DNA of 64,000 bases from contig NC_134357.1 in assembly GCF_048569485.1 (NCBI RefSeq), positions 113,720,244-113,784,243 of the forward strand. Direction: 5' to 3'. This stretch comes from Anomaloglossus baeobatrachus. Lineage: Eukaryota; Chordata; Amphibia; Anura; Aromobatidae. Of this stretch, positions 33,041-44,483 are shown in pieces (the stretch's first letter is position 1; each line of letters begins with the position of its first letter). Position numbers and translations under genes: made by a program. The notes under the pieces are model-generated. The model did no database searches. It saw only the letters and a program-made list of their open reading frames with translations, and was not told the DNA's origin.

Positions 33041-34590
33041 CCCTTTAACGACTGTGGGCAGTAATATTACGTCCTAGCGGTCATAGTGTTACTGCCCGCG
33101 GTCTGCCGCCGGCAGCATGCTTGCTATATTGCTGCTTTTTTGATTGTGTATGGTGCATTTCCTACAGGTAGTATGACATTTCTTTAAGGGAAAGTCTGGG
33201 GTTTATTATGCCTTATTGTTTGCAAACCCCAGTATGCTTGCTCACTTTTGGAGCGGTTTAAATGTTTTTAACATATTTTTTGGTGTTTTTTGTCAATAAA
33301 ATATTTTCTATTTTGTGAAATATTTGGTGATCCCATTTGTTACACACCCTATTTTTCTTTGTTTTGGTTTATATTATATAGGTGTGTACTTTTGGATTGA
33401 TTCCGCACATTGAGTTGTAGGTGCCCTCATATCCTCTTTTTCTTGATCAGCATGTCGCGATCGGTGCACATCTCAGCTGATTTTCACAGCTGAGATGTGT
33501 CCCTGCTAGGCACGAGCAGAATCGTTATAACGGCATCGGCGGTAAACATTTACTTACCGGCCGATACTGGAAGTCACATGACGTGATCATGAGACTTCCG
33601 GTGGTTGTCATGGTAGCACAGGGTCATGTGATGACTCCTGTACTACACATGAATTACTTTCGGTTTCACTCTGCCTGGAGCTGAGAGAGGCAGAAAATTA
33701 TCATATCTGCTGTTTACAGCTCTATAGCTGTGATCAGCAGATATGGCAGTGATCGGATTCTTGATCCATATAGCCCTCTAGGGGGACTAGTAAAATAAAG
33801 GAAAAAAAAAAGTAAAAAAAACAAGTTTTAAAAAAATTGAAAAAAAACCCCAAAAACCTAAAAGTTGAAATCACCCCCTTTTCGCCCCATTGAAAATTAA
33901 AGGGTTAAAAAAATAAAAAATATACACACATTTGGTATCGTTCAGAAACGCCCAAGCTATCAAAATATAACATTAATTAATGTGATCAGTAAATGGTGTA
34001 GCGGCAAATAAATTCCAAACTCCAAAATTACGTTTTTTGGTCACCACAAATTTTACGCAAAATGCAATAACAGGCGATCAAAAGGTAGCATCTACATAAA
34101 AATGGTACAGTTAAAAACAGCAGCCTGAGACGCAAAAAAATAAGCAGTCACTGAGCCATAGATCTCGAAAAATGAGAACGCTATGGGTCACGAAATATGG
34201 TGTAAAACATGCGCCACTTTTTTTGGACAAACTTCTGATTTTTTTTTAACCCCTTATATAAAAGTAAACCTATACTCGTTTGGTGTCTACGAACTCGCAC
34301 TGACCAGAGGCATCACACCCACACATCAGTTTTACCATATAGTTAACACAGTGAATAAAATATCTCAAAAACAATTGTGCTATTGCATTTTTTTTGCAAT
34401 TTTTCCGCATTTGGAATTTTTTTGCCATTTTCCGGTACACTATATGGTAAAACTTATAGTTTAATTTAAAAGTACAGCTCGTTCTGCAAAACATGAGCTC
34501 TCACATGACCATATTGACTGAAATATAAAAAGTTACGTCTCTCGGAAGAATGGCGAAAAAAAAACCGGAAAGCGAAAAATCGTGAAGGGG
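33041..34590. mobile_element. TTAA element, CCCCTTCACGA family
   Basis: Ends CCCTTTAACGAC and complement CCCCTTCACGAT are bounded by TTAA at 33037-33040 and 34591-34594, a clean duplication inside copy 2 of the AGAGGACCA MITE. The interior is AT-rich with phrases that I recognise from a very abundant frog repeat (TTTGGTATCGTTCAGAAACG; AAATTCCAAACTCC). Frames inside are short and not coding. It is probably a non-autonomous piggyBac- or Kolobok-type element. Confidence 0.75.
33120..33447. mobile_element. Retroelement fragment nested in the TTAA element
   Basis: A 7-bp direct repeat CAGCATG (33113-33119 and 33448-33454) flanks a 328-bp insert that lacks inverted ends and contains AATAAAATATTTTC. 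A variable-length duplication and a polyadenylation-like signal suggest a truncated retroelement, family unknown. This is the innermost layer of three. Confidence 0.45.
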
Positions 34591-34748
34591 TTAAATAACA
34601 GTGCATTGCACAAACTTTACTTGCCTATATTTCAGAAAGTATACATCCAATCTCACAACTACAGGTATGTATAGAATCAGCCTGATAGTGTCAGTATAGC
34701 ACTGGCTTTAGTTTATATATGAAAATCCTGCTGGATGATCCTCTTTAA

Positions 34749-35379
34749 GATCCTGTGGCTGATATAAATCTGTAACAGGTCCGATACAGTAACAATTATG
34801 ATCACAGAGAGTGCAACTGAAACCAGACTGGGAGTGTACGGGGACTTATGTGTATCCCCTGGCGAGCCCTGCTTTGACTGAATCTACATTTTCAAGACAC
34901 TGAATCAGTTGAAAATTGTGGTAGAGCGGAGAGCACATGGCTCCCTGCACCACCATTTGATCTAATAAATCACAGACTGCTTAAAGACTGTGGTCTTCCA
35001 AAAGTCGAAGGTGTGCAAGGCATCAAGTGACACGATTGCATCACATCATAATATCACTTATGAAGATCAGACAATGGAGTACAACATATGTGAATGCACA
35101 ACTGGAGACATTATTAATATGTGAAGGGACAAAGGGGAGCAACGCTCGTAAGAGTAAGGACAAAGAGGAAATTACTTTTGTGTGGAGGTACAAAGGAGGG
35201 GCATAATCTCTGTATGCAGGTATAAAGCGGGACATAATTTTTGTACGAGGGCACAAGTGGGCATAATAACTTCAAGGGGGCAGAAAGAGGAATATTATTG
35301 TATAGAGGTACAAAGGAGGACAATTCAAAAGTGACATGACTCTGCCACCGCTCATGTTCATTTTTAAAGTGTCAATAAA
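34749..35379. repeat. Degenerate ~31-nt tandem repeat and flanks
   Basis: From about 35110 to 35320, phrases such as GGTACAAAGGAGGGGCATAA recur every ~30-35 nt with heavy drift. The first 350 bp is unrecognised. No gene. Confidence 0.4.
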
Positions 35380-35754
35380 ATGGCGCTGGAGATCACGGTG
35401 CGCTCACGTACTGATTCCAGCGACATTTTATGGTAGTGTTGGAGAAAAACCTGAACATAATACTGCGCACGCACCAGCCATAGTGTTAGCGCCACAGCAG
35501 GGGGGGAGAAATTGAAATTGGGAGTGGCAGCCAGGGAAGGAATCATTACCAAAGACCCAACCCACAAAGTCCCACCGCGATGCTCAAGGCACTGCACGAA
35601 TTACGTCATTTTTGGATGTTTGGATAAAGATTACTCTGTAATTAAGACTCGGATTCAGAGTCAGCTAAATCACTATCATTTTATTCAGCTTCCCAGCGCC
35701 ATTATGGGACTGCCTTTAGTTTATAGGGCAAAAAAACCTGGTGGTTGGTTCCCT
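35380..35754. mobile_element. TTAA-type MITE, right part
   Basis: The right end GGTGGTTGGTTCCC followed by TTAA at 35755-35758, with TTTAGTTTATAGGGCA inside, matches the end structure of the AGAGGACCA group. The left end was not found; the element is probably truncated. Confidence 0.45.
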
Positions 35755-36334
35755 TTAAGACCGCTGTTGTACATGCCAGTCTTAATGAAGAGGGAGGTTG
35801 GGTAAGATGTGTCAAATTAATTAAGGGGCACATGTCATTTAATGCCTTAATCGCATTTCTCAGTGGCATGCGCCTCCGTGCACTTTACCAGAAATGCCAC
35901 TCCAGTCATGTAAGTTATGTCACTAAAGTGATGAATGCAGCAGATTATTGCAGGCATGACCCATCATGCCCATGTTGCACTTTTGTAGAAACCAGGCAGG
36001 ACTGTGGTGAAACCACCAAAAGTCGAAAAATGTGTGACTTTGTATTGCGGCAAAAAAATGGTGACTTTCTGGAGTGTTTTGCACAAAAAAATGCGGTAAA
36101 CATTTTGATAAATTTGGCCTATGTCTGCCATGGGGACATTTGTTTAAAATGTAGGATACAAGTCATATATAGGCAGAAAAAGGTTTTTTCCATTCTGAAA
36201 ATTCATCTGAAATATCAGGTGCACATTAACAGATATGGACACCGTGTGAAACATTGGACTGCACTCGGATGTCATCTGAATGCAGTCCGCTATACGGAGA
36301 CACAGACAATGGAGAAATGAAACTCTCAGTCTCC
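35755..36334. repeat. Dispersed repeat sequence without genes
   Basis: The start (GCCAGTCTTAATGAAGAGG) is shared with ~7430. Near 36255 a short inverted repeat (ACTGCACTCGGATGTCATC with ATCTGAATGCAGT) resembles the inside of the elements at 52287 and 57617. A long plus-strand frame across this stretch has no recognisable domain and is likely chance. Confidence 0.4.
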
Positions 36335-36605
36335 TCCTGTGATCCAATGTCAAAAAGCATTTATAAAAGATGTAATACTTGTCAAAGGGGGTGCTACAAG
36401 GTACTAACCATGCAGGATGCCCAAACATTTGCATCGGCCCATTTTCCTTTTTTGTTAATTTCAAAATGTAAGATTATGTATTTAGTTTTGCCTAAAATAC
36501 AAAGGAAATGTGTCATCTTTAACTTGATGCCTTTTAGAGATCATTTCATCTTCAACTTCAATAACAGTAATTTTGACCAGGGGTGCCCAAACTTTTGCAT
36601 GCCAC
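36335..36605 (-). mobile_element. Tc1 fragment, 5' end only
   Basis: The complement of the right edge reads TAGTGGCATGCAAAAGTTTG then GGCACCCC, the typical terminal phrase of a Tc1 family, followed by ~270 bp of its leader. The transposase and other end are missing. Confidence 0.55.
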
Positions 36606-36935
36606 TATAGATGGATAGATGAATGGATATCCTGCAGCTATATAATTTCTCAACTCCCCCACATAGTTAAACACTGCTCCATTGAAATTTTTAATATGTA
36701 AAAGTAAACAGTGGCGTTAAAAGTATGCCGTATATAGTATATACAGAGCACCACACTATATAGTATATATAGCTATACAGAGCTTCACTGGACTCCACAT
36801 TATGTACACAGCTTTCTTGGACAGAGCTGCATAAAGTTTTATACTGTTGAGTCCAGGAATGCTGTGAACTGCATACTATATAGTGTGGTGCTATGTATAT
36901 TCTATAAGTGTATGAACTCCACACACTATATAATA
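36606..36935. repeat. AT-rich repeat with a hAT-like start
   Basis: CAGTGGCGTTAAAAGTATG at about 36709 looks like a hAT-type left end; loose repeats of ACTATATAGTATATA follow. The right end was not identified, and a Tc1 interrupts it. Confidence 0.35.
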
Positions 36936-36937
36936 TA

Positions 36938-38588
36938 CAGTTAGGTCCAGAAATATTTGGACAGTGACACAAGTTTTGTTATTTTAGCTGTTTACAAAAA
37001 CATGTTCAGAAATACAATTATATATATAATATGGGCTGAAAGTGCACACTCCCAGCTGCAATATGAGAGTTTTCACATCCAAATCGGAGAAAGGGTTTAG
37101 GAATCATAGCTCTGTAATGCATAGCCTCCTCTTTTTCAAGGGACCAAAAGTAATTGGACAAGGGACTCTAAGGGCTGCAATTAACTCTGAAGGCGTCTCC
37201 CTCGTTAACCTGTAATCAATGAAGTAGTTAAAAGGTCTGGGGTTGATTACAGGTGTGTGGTTTTGCATTTGGAAGCTGTTGCTGTGACCAGACAACATGC
37301 GGTCTAAGGAACTCTCAATTGAGGTGAAGCAGAACATCCTGAGGCTGAAAAAAAGGAAAAAATCCATCAGAGAGATAGCAGACATGCTTGGAGTAGCAAA
37401 ATCAACAGTCGGGTACATTCTGAGAAAAAAGGAATTGACTGGTGAGCTTGGGAACTCAAAAAGGCCTGGGCGTCCACGGATGACAACAGTGGTGGATGAT
37501 CGCAGCATACTTTCTTTGGTGAAGAAGAACCCATTCACAACATCAACTAAGTCCAGAACACTCTCAGTGAAGTAGGTGTATCTGTCTCTAAGTCAACAGT
37601 AAAGAGAAGACTCCATGAAAGTAAATACAAAGGGTTCACATCTAGATGCAAACCATTCATCAATTCCAAAAATAGACAGGCCAGAGTTAAATTTGCTGAA
37701 AAACACCTCATGAAGCCAGCTCAGTTCTGGAAAAGTATTCTATGGACAGATGAGACAAAGATCAACCTGTACCAGAATGATGGGAAGAAAAAAGTTTGGA
37801 GAAGAAAGGGAACGGCACATGATCCAAGGCACACCACATCCTCTGTAAAACATGGTGGAGGCAACGTGATGGCATGGGCATGCATGGCTTTCAATGGCAC
37901 TTGGTCACTTGTGTTTATTGATGACATAACAGCAGACAAGAGTAGCCGGATGAATTCTGAAGTGTACCGGGATACACTTTCAGCCCAGATTCAGCCAAAT
38001 GCCGCAAAGTTGATCGGACGGCGCTTCATAGTACTGATGGACAATGACCCCAAGCATACAGCCAAAGCTACCGAGGAGTTCATGAGTGCAAAAAAGTGGA
38101 ACATTCTGCAATGGCCAAGTCAATCACCAGATCTTAACCCAATTGAGCATGCATTTCACTTGCTGAAATCCAGACTTAAGACAGAAAGACCCACAAACAA
38201 GCAAGACCTGAAGGCTGCGGCTGTAAAGGCCTGGCAAAGCATTAAGAAGGAGGAAACCCAGCGTTTGGTGATGTCCATGGGTTCCAGACTTAAGGCAGTG
38301 ATTGCCTCCAAAGGATTCGCAACAAAATATTGAAAATAAAAATATTTTGTTTGGGTTTGGTTTATTTGTCCAATTACTTTTGACCTCCTAAAATGTGGAG
38401 TGTTTGTAAAGAATTGTGTACAATTCCTACAATTTCTATCAGATATTTTTGTTCAAACCTTCAAATTAAACGTTACAATCTGCACTTGAATTCTGTTGTA
38501 GAGATTTCATTTCAAATCCAATGTGGTGGCATGCAGAGCCCAACTCGCGAAAATTGTGTCACTGTCCAAATATTTCTGGACCTAACTG
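36938..38588 (+). mobile_element. Tc1 transposon, full length, one frameshift
   Basis: A 1651-bp element between TA dinucleotides (36936-36937 and 38589-38590). The terminal 35 bp is identical at both ends in inverted form, starting CAGTTAGGTCCAGAAATATT. The transposase frame occupies 37297-38333. Perfect ends and a single frameshift mean a recent copy. It differs in family from the intact Tc1 at 47209-48805. Confidence 0.85.
37297..38333 (+). pseudogene. Tc1 transposase, disrupted by one frameshift
   Basis: The N-terminal 92 residues (37297-37575) carry the paired-like helix-turn-helix region (SIREIADMLGVAKSTVGYIL) and the GRPR-type hook (KRPGRPRM). Near 37570 one base appears to be missing; after the shift the sequence continues open to 38333 without another stop. 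The catalytic residues are all readable: LWTDETK (first Asp), [10 protein letters not shown] (second Asp) and NPIEHAF (Glu), with 34 residues between the second Asp and the Glu, the DD34E pattern of Tc1. The terminal NKG-like motif is SKGFATKY. It enters the nucleus and cuts at the element ends in intact relatives. Confidence 0.88.
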
Positions 38589-38590
38589 TA

Positions 38591-38878
38591 TATACACATA
38601 ACACCGTATTACTTATACAAACCCTCATAGCTTTGTAACTGTGTACTGTTGCTTTATTTTTGTCATCCGTGATAGGAGGAAAGACAGCAGTAGATAGTTG
38701 AGGGTCTACAATGATCACTGAGGCATTAAAATAATGCGGAGAGCCGTAAGCCGGAGGAGCAGCAGCACAGGAGGTATAGTGTCAGGCTCTGTGGTGTGGA
38801 GGACAGAGGGCGATGCAGAGTGGTGATTGGCTCCTATCCCAGTCCTCATTATTCACCACTATGTCTGGACACAGCGCA
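38591..38878. other. Non-coding spacer
   Basis: Mixed-composition sequence, possibly the continuation of the repeat split by the Tc1. Nothing recognised with confidence. Confidence 0.3.
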
Positions 38879-39967
38879 TGTGACCTGATCAGGCACCACA
38901 GAGTATTGCACGCATGCTGGGGCAGTGCTTCCAGGTAATCTCCAAAGGCCAGGATGAGGTGTGCACATACAAACACATAGCAACCAGGTCTCCCACACCA
39001 TTAGAAGGGACCCTTGGGGAGCCTGAAGAGGTTAACTTTCAATTCCCTGCAAGGGGTGTAGAGGAGGGGCTGGAAGCTAGAAGCAGGGCAGACAGGAAGA
39101 GAAGGAGGAGCAAGCACTCTAGAGCAGAGTGTTCAGGAGTGTGGAAGGGAGCAGACATACACTCATGCTAGCCAGACCCTACGGAGTGTGGTAGCTGTTA
39201 ACGGGGGAGAACAGGTACCTGTGGGTCAGCCTGAAAGACACCTACAGAGAGGTGGCCGAGTACAGGGACCGCTAGTATTCCGGCACGCACAGGGATACAG
39301 GTCCCCAGAGCAGAAATCTAATTTTCTGGAGCTGCTCAACCTGCCGGTGAGGGTACTTGCGGTACCTCACCAGAAACACAGAGTCCGAGCCCAAGCAGCA
39401 ACAAGGGGACCCACAAGGGGACAGGGCCAGAAGCCATCTCACCAAGGTCTACGCTGTCAGCACACGGGCCAGGGAGGGGAGTGGAGTCAGAAACAGCTTC
39501 CCTGGAGGAATCCCACCATACTACAAGTAAGGGGTCCTCCCAAACAAAAGGAGTGCAAGGAAGGCGAGTTGATAGCTACCCTCAGAATGGCCTGCAGGAA
39601 TTCCTAGTTCCACCTGGTTTTCACAGTATCGCCCGGGCATCTCACAGAAACAACCAAAAAATGAGTAAACAAGTTAAAAGACTTTCTGGACTGTGTTTGA
39701 GTCATTCTGCGACCTGTGGTTCCATGCATATACACCTGAGCCCCTGGGGCCAGCCTCCCTCTTGGGAGGCTGCACCACCCGACTGCAATACCATCAGCCC
39801 CAGACACTCGTTAAACTGCAGTGGCGGTCACCCATCCCTGACTGCAAATACCGAGAGTGGCGTCACGACTTCATATAAAGAAAACCTGACTGACCTGTGG
39901 CCAGAAGGTATCCCCCAAGAGCCGTCCCCGCAGTGTCACGCTGCAGCGCTGTGGTGGGCGACTCACA
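38879..39967 (+). mobile_element. Solo LTR, TGTGGCGCCCC family
   Basis: This ~1089-bp element opens TGTGACCTGATCAGGC and closes GGGCGACTCACA. Flanks CGCA and TGCA are a near-matching 4-bp duplication. It shares the order of landmarks with 59802-60948 (AGGCACCAC, GGGGTGTAG, AGGAAGGCGAGTTG, CCATCAGCCCCAG, AGAGTGGCGTCACGAC). It is a solo fossil. Confidence 0.65.
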
Positions 39968-40690
39968 TGCATAGTGGGAAACTTTTTGCTGGACACTACA
40001 AATGGCAGGAGAAAGAAGCTGTTTTTTGCAGACTGTCCGTGAATTTTTCAACTCTTGGCCACTCAGCATAGAACCTGCTCTGACATCACGATCACCAAAT
40101 GTCCTGAAAGAAAAATATTGCCAAGATGGCCAAATAATCCTCATTAGTCTGATATTGATAACCTATCCTATGGACACCTGGCATCCTCACGATCAGTTGT
40201 TAACACCACAGATGGTGGCCGGATGTTATCACTGTTTTGCTCTGTTTACATCTGGCCACCACTGGAGTTAATGACAGCTGAAGGAGATTCCCCGGTGTGG
40301 GACCATCACTGATCAGATATTGATGAAATTTCCTAAGGAGAGGTATTCAAAAGAGATGAGTAAATAAATTTGCAGAGTCCTAGGCTAGTGACTACATCAG
40401 TACTCCGGGGCCAACAGACAGGATCACTGCAAACTTCTTCTTAACTAATGGAATCCATGACATTTTTATAACTTGTAAGCCCAGGACGACATCATTGTTG
40501 CATTATTGCGCCATGATGGACACATGACATCATGCCGGGCTTACTAATCTGAAGAGGTGTGCCAGAAGCCAGGAAGCAGTCCACAGGGTTCCTATCAGAT
40601 GGCCATTAACTACTGACATGGTTACTAGACCAAGGTCCTGCAAATCAATTCACTTATCTGTAGTATTTAACATAAACGTAGTGGAAAACT
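39968..40690. repeat. Short dispersed repeats, no gene
   Basis: Positions ~40140-40340 contain GATATTGATAACCTATCC and, inverted, GATCAGATATTGATG, a short element type common in frogs. The rest is unrecognised non-coding DNA. Confidence 0.4.
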
Positions 40691-41675
40691 CTCTTTATGG
40701 GTTGTCCACTATTGACATCTAGAGGTCCAGTCACACATAACGAGATCGTGAACGAGATCGCTACTACGTCACACTTTCTGGATCGTTTATGAGTCGTTGT
40801 TGAAATCGCATGTTGGGTGTCACACATAACGAGTTTATGAACGAGCATGCGTCCCGTATAACGATCTTTCAAATCGCTGGGACCCTGTCACACAGCAACT
40901 ATGTTAACGATTCCAATCCCATTAGGGGCGTAGTAAAATGCAGTGAGTCACGTAGGCGTGCATTTGCGTCGCCTTTTCCATACCCCCCTCCGCTTTCATT
41001 GGCGGCCAATACTGCGTTCTGATTGGGCAGCCGGGTGGGCGTCGCCTTTTCCACACCCTCCGCTCTGATTGGTGTCCAATACTGCGTTCTGATTGGTGAA
41101 ATGGTGACGTAACTACACACTATTGTTCTCAGCGCCAACCAATGGGTGCAGAAGGGGCGTGGAAACGGGGACGCAACAACACGCCTTCGTGCATCTCATC
41201 TAGGTCGTCAACGAAATCGTTAATAGGGTGTCAAACATACAGATTCATGCAGCCCAGCAGGACTCCAACGAGCCAAAAATGGCCCAAGCTGTTCGGCATC
41301 GATCAGCGATTTCGCAGCAGGGGATGAATCGTTGGTACGTGTCAAACGTGACGAGATCGCAATTGAAGTCGTTCTTGCGTCACAGAAACTGTGAAGTAGT
41401 AACGATCTCGTTTACGATCTCGTTATGTGTGAAGTGGCCTTAGAGGAAATGAGAGAGCAACCACAGCTCTCACTTTCTCTGGATGATTGATTTGTCCGAA
41501 GGAGTGGAGAGTGAAGCTAGCATTGATTGGCCTAATCATTATGTCACGCGATCCCTGGGAGAGTCAGTGCTGACACCACTGAAACGATGCCAGCACTGAA
41601 GGTGAGTATAAGTGTTATTATTTTACTCATGGGTATTGAAAGGGGAATGTCTGTGTAGTGGACAACCTCTCTAAC
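40691..41675. mobile_element. Outer short element with GGTTGTCCAC ends
   Basis: GGGTTGTCCACTA at 40699 and its inverse TAGTGGACAACC near 41656 mark the ends of an element that was later invaded by the MITE at 40724-41439. No coding capacity. Confidence 0.5.
40724..41439. mobile_element. MITE with AACGAGATCGT ends
   Basis: Inverted ends (left GGTCCAGTCACACATAACGA, right complement GGCCACTTCACACATAACGA) bound ~716 bp with repeated AACGAGATCG phrases and a repeated block (CCAATACTGCGTTCTGATTG, twice). The flanking duplication is not clean. Architecture resembles the TWA-flanked MITEs. Confidence 0.6.
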
Positions 41676-42091
41676 TCTTCTAATTTTTTTTTTACAATCA
41701 TAGCTATATTTAGTAATTTGTAGGCAGAGTAATTATACCATTCAATTTTATAGGCTTATGTATGATATATAGCAGTCAACAGTAGGGTGACCACATCTAA
41801 TGACTACTATGCTGTAGTTTACAGATATAATATGATACATGCCTGCAGACCTTGAGTGCCCAATGAAGGCAAATATAAGATCTCCATAGTTTCTTGTAGA
41901 CATTTTCGTTTACAGTAATAGTGTTTCAGAATGATATTTAATATAATGTTGCTTGCATAGAGATGTAGCCATTGTTAAAATGACAAAGATATTCAGTTGT
42001 GCAGAAGAGTATACTCCAACACCTAACTTTACAAATGCAATGGCTTTATTGTGTTTAATTAACCTTCTGGATATCTTTCGTGTGTTTTAGT
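41676..42091. other. AT-rich stretch, nothing recognised
   Basis: About 415 bp of AT-rich unique-looking sequence; no gene. Confidence 0.35.
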
Positions 42092-42305
42092 TTAAAGGGG
42101 TTGTCCAGTTTTTAGGAAAGTCTGCACTCTATGTGACTACATTCTTGTGAATTCTCATTAGTTGCACAAAGCGCACTATCAGGATTCTCTGGTGCCAGCG
42201 GTAATACTGGGCAGTTATGTGACCGCAAGTAAGCAATTTGCATACCCTGGCCATATTTTGAATAGATTGCCTGGCTTTGCTCAATTAACTTTTTATGAAT
42301 TAAAT

Positions 42306-42765
42306 CCAGATGGGAACACTGTGGAGTAAAAAGCGCAATAGGGTCTTACCCGGTTGGGGGGTAGTGAGAATGAATGGAGAATCATTCACCTATTCAGGTT
42401 TTTAAAGTCACAACCCCTGGAGAATCTTGTACAGTACTGTTAGTGGTCAGCTGCAGCCCCAAGCGGTACGTCTGTATATCGAATGGAGATGAAATGGCGT
42501 TTCCAGCCGCGCTATACCACAGGATACATTCTGATTAAAAATTCCTTTATTGTAAGTACACGTCTACGCGTTTCAGAGATATATCCATCTCCTTCCTCAA
42601 GACATTCAAGGAATCATCTTGATTCCCTGATGTCCTGAGGAAGGAGAAGGCTATATCTCTGAAACGCGTAGACCTGTACTTACAATAAAGGAATTTTTAA
42701 TAAGAATGGATCCTGTGGTATAGCGCGGCTTGAAACGCCATTTCTTCTCCATTGGATATACATTG
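42306..42765 (+). mobile_element. Foldback retroelement with hammerhead motifs, copy 2
   Basis: A 460-bp relative of 785-1242. It shares the single-copy head (GTGGAG, AAAAAGCGCAATAGGGTC, TTACCCGGT) and then an inverted repeat with outward hammerhead cores. The arms differ in sequence from copy 1 but keep CTACGCGTTTCAG, TTCCTTTATTG and GCCGCGCT. Flanks TTATGAATTAAAT (42293-42305) and TTACGAATGAAGT (42766-42778) agree at 10 of 13 positions, an aged target duplication of similar length to that of copy 1. Confidence 0.65.
42631..42673 (+). ncRNA. Hammerhead ribozyme motif, copy 2, plus strand
   Basis: The core is CTGAGGA (42635-42641; the variable seventh position is G). Stem II spans 42642-42660: AG with CT, a bulged G, AGA with TCT, loop AGGCTATA. 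GAAA is at 42661-42664, and cleavage is after GTA at 42670. The stem I match is short (GTC with GAC). The stem III palindrome ACGCGT is kept. Stem II sequence differs from copy 1 but pairing and the bulged G persist. The minus-strand arm (about 42560-42604) has a core change (TTGAGGA) at an essential C and is probably dead. Confidence 0.6.
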
Positions 42766-42813
42766 TTACGAATGAAGTTTCACACGTCTATTTAGACTAT
42801 GGTTGCGAGTATG

Positions 42814-43974
42814 TGTGATGCCCTGGACCCCAGGGGTCACAGATCACTACACAACACCAGACACCCCTTTCCCTGGACAGGTTACACCAGCCAAACATTA
42901 AACCCTTGTTGCCACCCTCCAGGGTTGATGTCCACACCAGCTGGGGCGGAGCCAGGCGGTTGGCCCCACCCAACGAGGAGTTCACAGCCTGGAGGCGGGA
43001 AAAACACAGTAGTCAGTCCAGTTGTGGTCTGTAGTGAGTGAGGAGTGAAAACTCTTGGTGTCTGGGTCGGAACGCAGGCACATTCAGCAAGGTCGGCAGA
43101 CGGTGGTGGCCGTCTGCAGGAGTTGGCGAAGGTCAGCAGAACCGTAGTACCGGGGTCGGGTGGTGGCCTGCCGGTACCGAACCGGGGAGCAGATTGGAGC
43201 CAAGCACCAGGCAGGGTACTCAGACCCTGACTAGGCTTAAAGCCAACCTTTAGTCAAATTCTCTGATTGCGGTCTGGACCTCAGGGGTTCATTCCCACCC
43301 AAGTCCCGATTGAAGGCAACAGCCCAACCGTTCCGGATAAGTGCCACCGTCAAGGTCCAGAGATCCAAAGGGCCAGCGTCTGCGGGCAAACGGGCTCCTC
43401 CGGCACATATACTTCGGGGAGCGGACTCCCGGTGCTCAGGCATTGGAGTCAAAACACAAAACACAGGTGCAGGGACGACAGCCACCATCAACCCGTCCAG
43501 GGAGAACACCGCAGCCGGCTGCGGGCCCTGTCCATCCAGCCGTTTGGTTTACCAGAGACTCTGTTCATCTGTGTCTGAGTGAGTACACCAGTGCCATCTG
43601 GCACCGCGCTGCGCTGCACCGCTACCCTGCACCCTGCCAAAACCCATCCTGAGGAAGTCAACCTCCTACTGGGCCCCGGGACCATCAGCCCCTACCCACG
43701 GAGGGGCCAACACCTAGCTGCTCCCCACCATCGCTCCCGGGAGCCCCATCTCCAGCAGCGGCGGTGCCCACCGTCAGCACAACCCGTGGGTGGCGTCACG
43801 AACACTCCATCCATCCCAAAAATCCAACTCCCCTCGCTTTTCACTCGTGGGTGAGGAGCGCTGCTCAAGCCCCGGGTCCGGCCCGCTCGAGCCACCGAGG
43901 AGAGGGCACCGGATCCAAGCGCGACCTCCCCGATCAGCCTCCGCGACGGGGAAAGCTGGCCCCCGCCCTCGACA
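42814..43974 (+). mobile_element. Solo LTR, TGTGACGCCCTGGAC subgroup
   Basis: This 1161-bp element opens TGTGATGCCCTGGACC and closes CGCCCTCGACA, with a perfect 4-bp duplication TATG (42810-42813 and 43975-43978). It aligns with 52612-53751 and, inverted, with 53840-54969. No coding region; a GC-rich solo fossil. Confidence 0.8.
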
Positions 43975-44116
43975 TATGCATACCGCAAACTTTTAGTCAC
44001 ATGACCGGCAGCATCGACGAATCATGACAGTGCACACTGTGTGCATTGTGAGGATTCACAAGTCTGCAGTGATATAGAATGCAGATTTTTGTTCCAAACC
44101 TGGACAACCCCTTTAA

Positions 44117-44483
44117 GGCTATGTGCCCACGCTGCGGATTTACCGCGGATTTTGCCGCGGATTTGCCGCGGATTTCCCGAAAATCTGCAGCAGCGGCACT
44201 TCCAAGCCATTTCAATGGCATTTTGGAAATGCTGTGTCCATGCTGCGGATTTTTCCGCTGCGGATTTGCCGCGGATTTTGATCCGGAAAAATCTGCAGCA
44301 TGTCAATTGTTTGTTGCAGATTTGGTGCGGATTTTGGGTATAGAATGGGGAAAAAAAAAAAAAAAATCCGCATCAAAATCCGCGGCAAATCCGCGGCAAA
44401 TCCGCGGGTGCGGATTTGCCGCGAAAGTCGCGGATTTTCAGGCAGAAAAATCCGCAGGTACATTCTACCGTGGACACATAGCC
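44117..44483. mobile_element. MITE rich in CCGCGGATTT phrases
   Basis: Inverted ends (left GGCTATGTGCCCACG, right complement GGCTATGTGTCCACGG) bound ~367 bp made almost wholly of GCGGATTTGCCGCGG-type repeats and their inverse, so it can fold on itself. It abuts the TTAA element to the left, sharing its target bases (TTAA/TTA). The right flank is TTA. Confidence 0.65.

Larger units (their letters stand above)
32675..34744. mobile_element. TTAA-flanked MITE, AGAGGACCA family, copy 2 (host of a nest)
   Basis: This has the same ends as copy 1 (left AGAGGACCAACCTCC, right complement AGAGGATCATCCAGC) between TTAA at 32671-32674 and 34745-34748. It is split at about 33037 by a second TTAA element. 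Rejoined around the inner TTAA, its order matches copy 1, which proves the nesting order. Confidence 0.75.
42096..44112. mobile_element. TTAA element with AGGGGTTGTCCAG ends, holding two insertions
   Basis: The ends are AGGGGTTGTCCAG in inverted form, bounded by TTAA at 42092-42095 and 44113-44116. About 1.6 kb of the 2.0 kb is later insertions: the foldback/hammerhead element (42306-42765) and a solo LTR (42814-43974). A sister element is at 45549-46638. The TTAA duplication suggests piggyBac or Kolobok mobilisation. Confidence 0.75.

Noticed and set aside
35745-36320. 191-codon plus-strand frame
   Set aside because: It spans parts of at least two dispersed repeats, has no domain and its composition follows local base content.
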